Shown piece by piece: positions 62,415 to 64,000 of a stretch of DNA of 64,000 nt. Origin of the DNA: Gemmatimonadaceae bacterium (GTDB taxonomy: Bacteria > Gemmatimonadota > Gemmatimonadetes > Gemmatimonadales > Gemmatimonadaceae); contig JAUQWM010000071.1 in the NCBI GenBank assembly GCA_030835125.1, positions 17,857 through 81,856 on the forward strand, written 5' to 3'. The first letter of the stretch is position 1. Every line of letters starts with the position of its first letter. The translations under genes were made by a program, and so were the position numbers. Below the pieces are notes generated by a model. It was not told the DNA's origin, did no database searches, and saw nothing but the letters and a program-made list of their open reading frames with translations.

Positions 62415-63952
62415 ATGCATTCCGTCACCGACACAACCCAGCAGCGCGAGCATCCTCCGGGCGTTGTGCCACCGGCGACGGAATCGCCGGGGCCGCCGCA
62501 CCAGCAGCCGGTGGCGATTCCCGCCAACGGCCCCGCCGGTGAGACGGTGTATGTGCCAGCCGGAACCCGGCTGGCACGGATCTGGGCCGACCTCAGGCTG
62601 GCGGCCCGGGGCACGCGCCACGACTACACCCAGGGACCCATCGGGCGCGCGATCTTCCTGCTCGCCGTCCCGATGGTGCTCGAGATGGCGATGGAGTCGA
62701 TCTTCGCGATCGTCGACGTGTTCTGGGTGGCCAGGCTCGGGGCATCGGCGGTCGCGACCGTGGCCCTGACCGAGTCGATGATGGCGATCGCCTACACGCT
62801 CGCCTTCGGGCTCGCCATCGGCACCACGGCCACGGTCGCCCGTCGCGTGGGCGAGAAGGACGCCGACGGGGCGGCGCGGGCGGCGGTCCAGGCCATCGCC
62901 CTCGGCCTCGTCGTGTCGCTCACGTTAGGTGCCCTCGGCGCCGTCTTCGCGCCCGACCTGCTGCGCCTCATGGGCGCCGGGCCCGACGTGCTCGAGCGGG
63001 GCACGGGATTCGCGCGCGTCATGCTCGGCGGCAGCGCGAGCGTGTTCATGCTGTTCGTGATCAACGCGGCGTTCCGCGGTGCGGGCGACGCCGCCGTCGC
63101 CATGCGCGTGCTGTGGTTCGCCAACGCGCTCAACATCGTGCTCGGCCCGCTGTTCATCTTCGGTCCCGGCCCATTCCCGGAACTGGGGGTGACCGGCGCC
63201 GCGGTGGCGACCACCATCGGCCGGAGCGCCGGCGTGCTGTATGCGGCGAGTCGCCTCTGGAAGGGCGCGGGGCACATCGCGGTCCGTCGCGAGCACCTGA
63301 CCGTGCGCCTCAGCGCGATGGTGAAGCTGGCAAGGCTCTGCGCGGTGGGAACGTTCCAGATCATGATCGGCACGACGGTCTGGATCGGCCTGCTGCGGAT
63401 CCTCGCGAGCTTCGGCAGCGTGGCGGTCGCCGGCTACGGCATCGCCATTCGGATCGTGATCTTCGCCATCCTGCCGGCGTTCGGCCTCAGCAACGCCGCC
63501 GCCACGATGGTGGGGCAGTCCCTGGGCGCGAAGGACCCGGCGCGTGCCGAGCGGGCGGTGTGGACCGCGTCGCGCTACAACCTGGCGTTCCTCGGGACGT
63601 TAGGCGTGCTCTTCGTCGCCTTCGCGCCGTGGATCGTCGCGCTCTTCACCCGGGAGCCGGACGTGGCGCACGTGGCGACGCTGGCGCTCCGGATCATCGC
63701 GCTCGGATTCCCGATGTACGCTTTCGGCATGACGATCACCCAGTCGTTCAACGGCGCGGGCGATACCTGGACGCCGACCTGGATCAACCTCGGGGTGTTC
63801 TGGGCGTTCGAGCTGCCGCTGGCCTGGGTGCTGGCCATGCACACCGGGCTGGAATACCGCGGCGGGTTCGTGGCGGTGATGGTGGGGTACTCGGCCCTCG
63901 CCGTCGTGAGCTCGGCCCTGTTCCGCCGGGGAAAGTGGAAGGTGAAACAGGT

Positions 63953-63956
<4 letters not shown>
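62415..63956 (+). CDS. MATE family efflux transporter with N-terminal extension
   Basis: A 513-residue inner-membrane exporter of the MATE family. The first 75 residues are a Pro/Gln-rich, non-hydrophobic extension (TTQQREHPPGVVPPATESPG) before the first TM (IGRAIFLLAVPMVLEMAMESIF in outline). Twelve TMs follow; the second half begins near LTVRLSAMVKLARLCAVGTFQIMIG, and SNAAATMVGQSLGAKDP is the conserved TM8 region. ATG 62415 has GGGAG 7 bases upstream, right behind the terminator. It is a different subgroup from the MATE at 18421. Two rare TTA codons lie in GTTAGG motifs (62924, 63599). A heptamer array overlaps its stop codon. Confidence 0.92.

Positions 63957-64000
<44 letters not shown>

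Overview
The window is a gene-dense stretch of a very GC-rich bacterial chromosome with no rRNA, tRNA, phage, plasmid or transposase genes that I can see. Several traits point to the Gemmatimonadota: a PadR regulator next to an ADOP-type (MacB-like) permease, a serine/threonine kinase with a long C-terminal repeat region, two very large BNR/sortilin-type propeller proteins, many exported metallo-hydrolases whose signal peptides end in AQ or similar, and extreme G/C at third codon positions. The phylum is an inference from gene content, not from a marker gene.

Layout. 1-10.4 kb: hydrolysis of peptides and N-acyl or D-amino acids with transport (amidase, two N-acyl-D-amino-acid deacylase-like amidohydrolases, a YVTN propeller, an M20 peptidase, a ThrE-type amino acid exporter and an OPT peptide transporter). 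10.5-18.4 kb: small oxidoreductases and central metabolism (LLM flavoprotein, DUF922 protease, LldD-like lactate dehydrogenase, VTT membrane protein, split two-subunit TPP decarboxylase, exported ACMSD-type amidohydrolase, small exported proteins, ABM monooxygenase). 18.4-21 kb: a MATE exporter, a cytochrome c of class II layout and a pseudoazurin-like cupredoxin. 21-24.8 kb: a NarL-type response regulator and a giant propeller histidine kinase. 25-29.2 kb: OmpA protein, small lipoproteins and a four-helix-bundle gene embedded in heptamer repeats. 29.3-43.9 kb: the first sortilin-like protein, a VWA protein, a PadR/ADOP operon, a GNAT enzyme, an M20 peptidase, two lipoproteins, a zinc-ribbon protein and an AI-2E/PerM permease. 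44-55.8 kb: a long same-strand run with the second sortilin-like protein, a threonine dehydratase-like enzyme, a glycoside-hydrolase-like protein, an amidohydrolase fused to VCBS repeats, an APC permease, an ACMSD-like amidohydrolase and DUF2277. 55.8-64 kb: a small exported protein, a 961-residue Ig-like lipoprotein, a receptor kinase and a second MATE exporter behind a structured leader.

The genes suggest a secretory lifestyle of scavenging peptides and modified amino acids: exported peptidases, amidohydrolases and acylases release amino acids that OPT and APC carriers take up and that dehydratase, TPP and lactate enzymes consume. A large share of the proteins carry a signal peptide or lipobox.

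The two most unusual things are not genes. First, arrays of 7-bp tandem repeats begin at or within a few bases of stop codons, often as facing inverted pairs between convergent genes, and the repeat sequence differs between sites while the 7-bp period is kept. Second, the MATE gene at 62.4 kb has a consensus-like promoter, a 43-codon leader ORF, stacked hairpins and a perfect intrinsic terminator ending just before its ribosome binding site, which is the layout of an attenuator or riboswitch.
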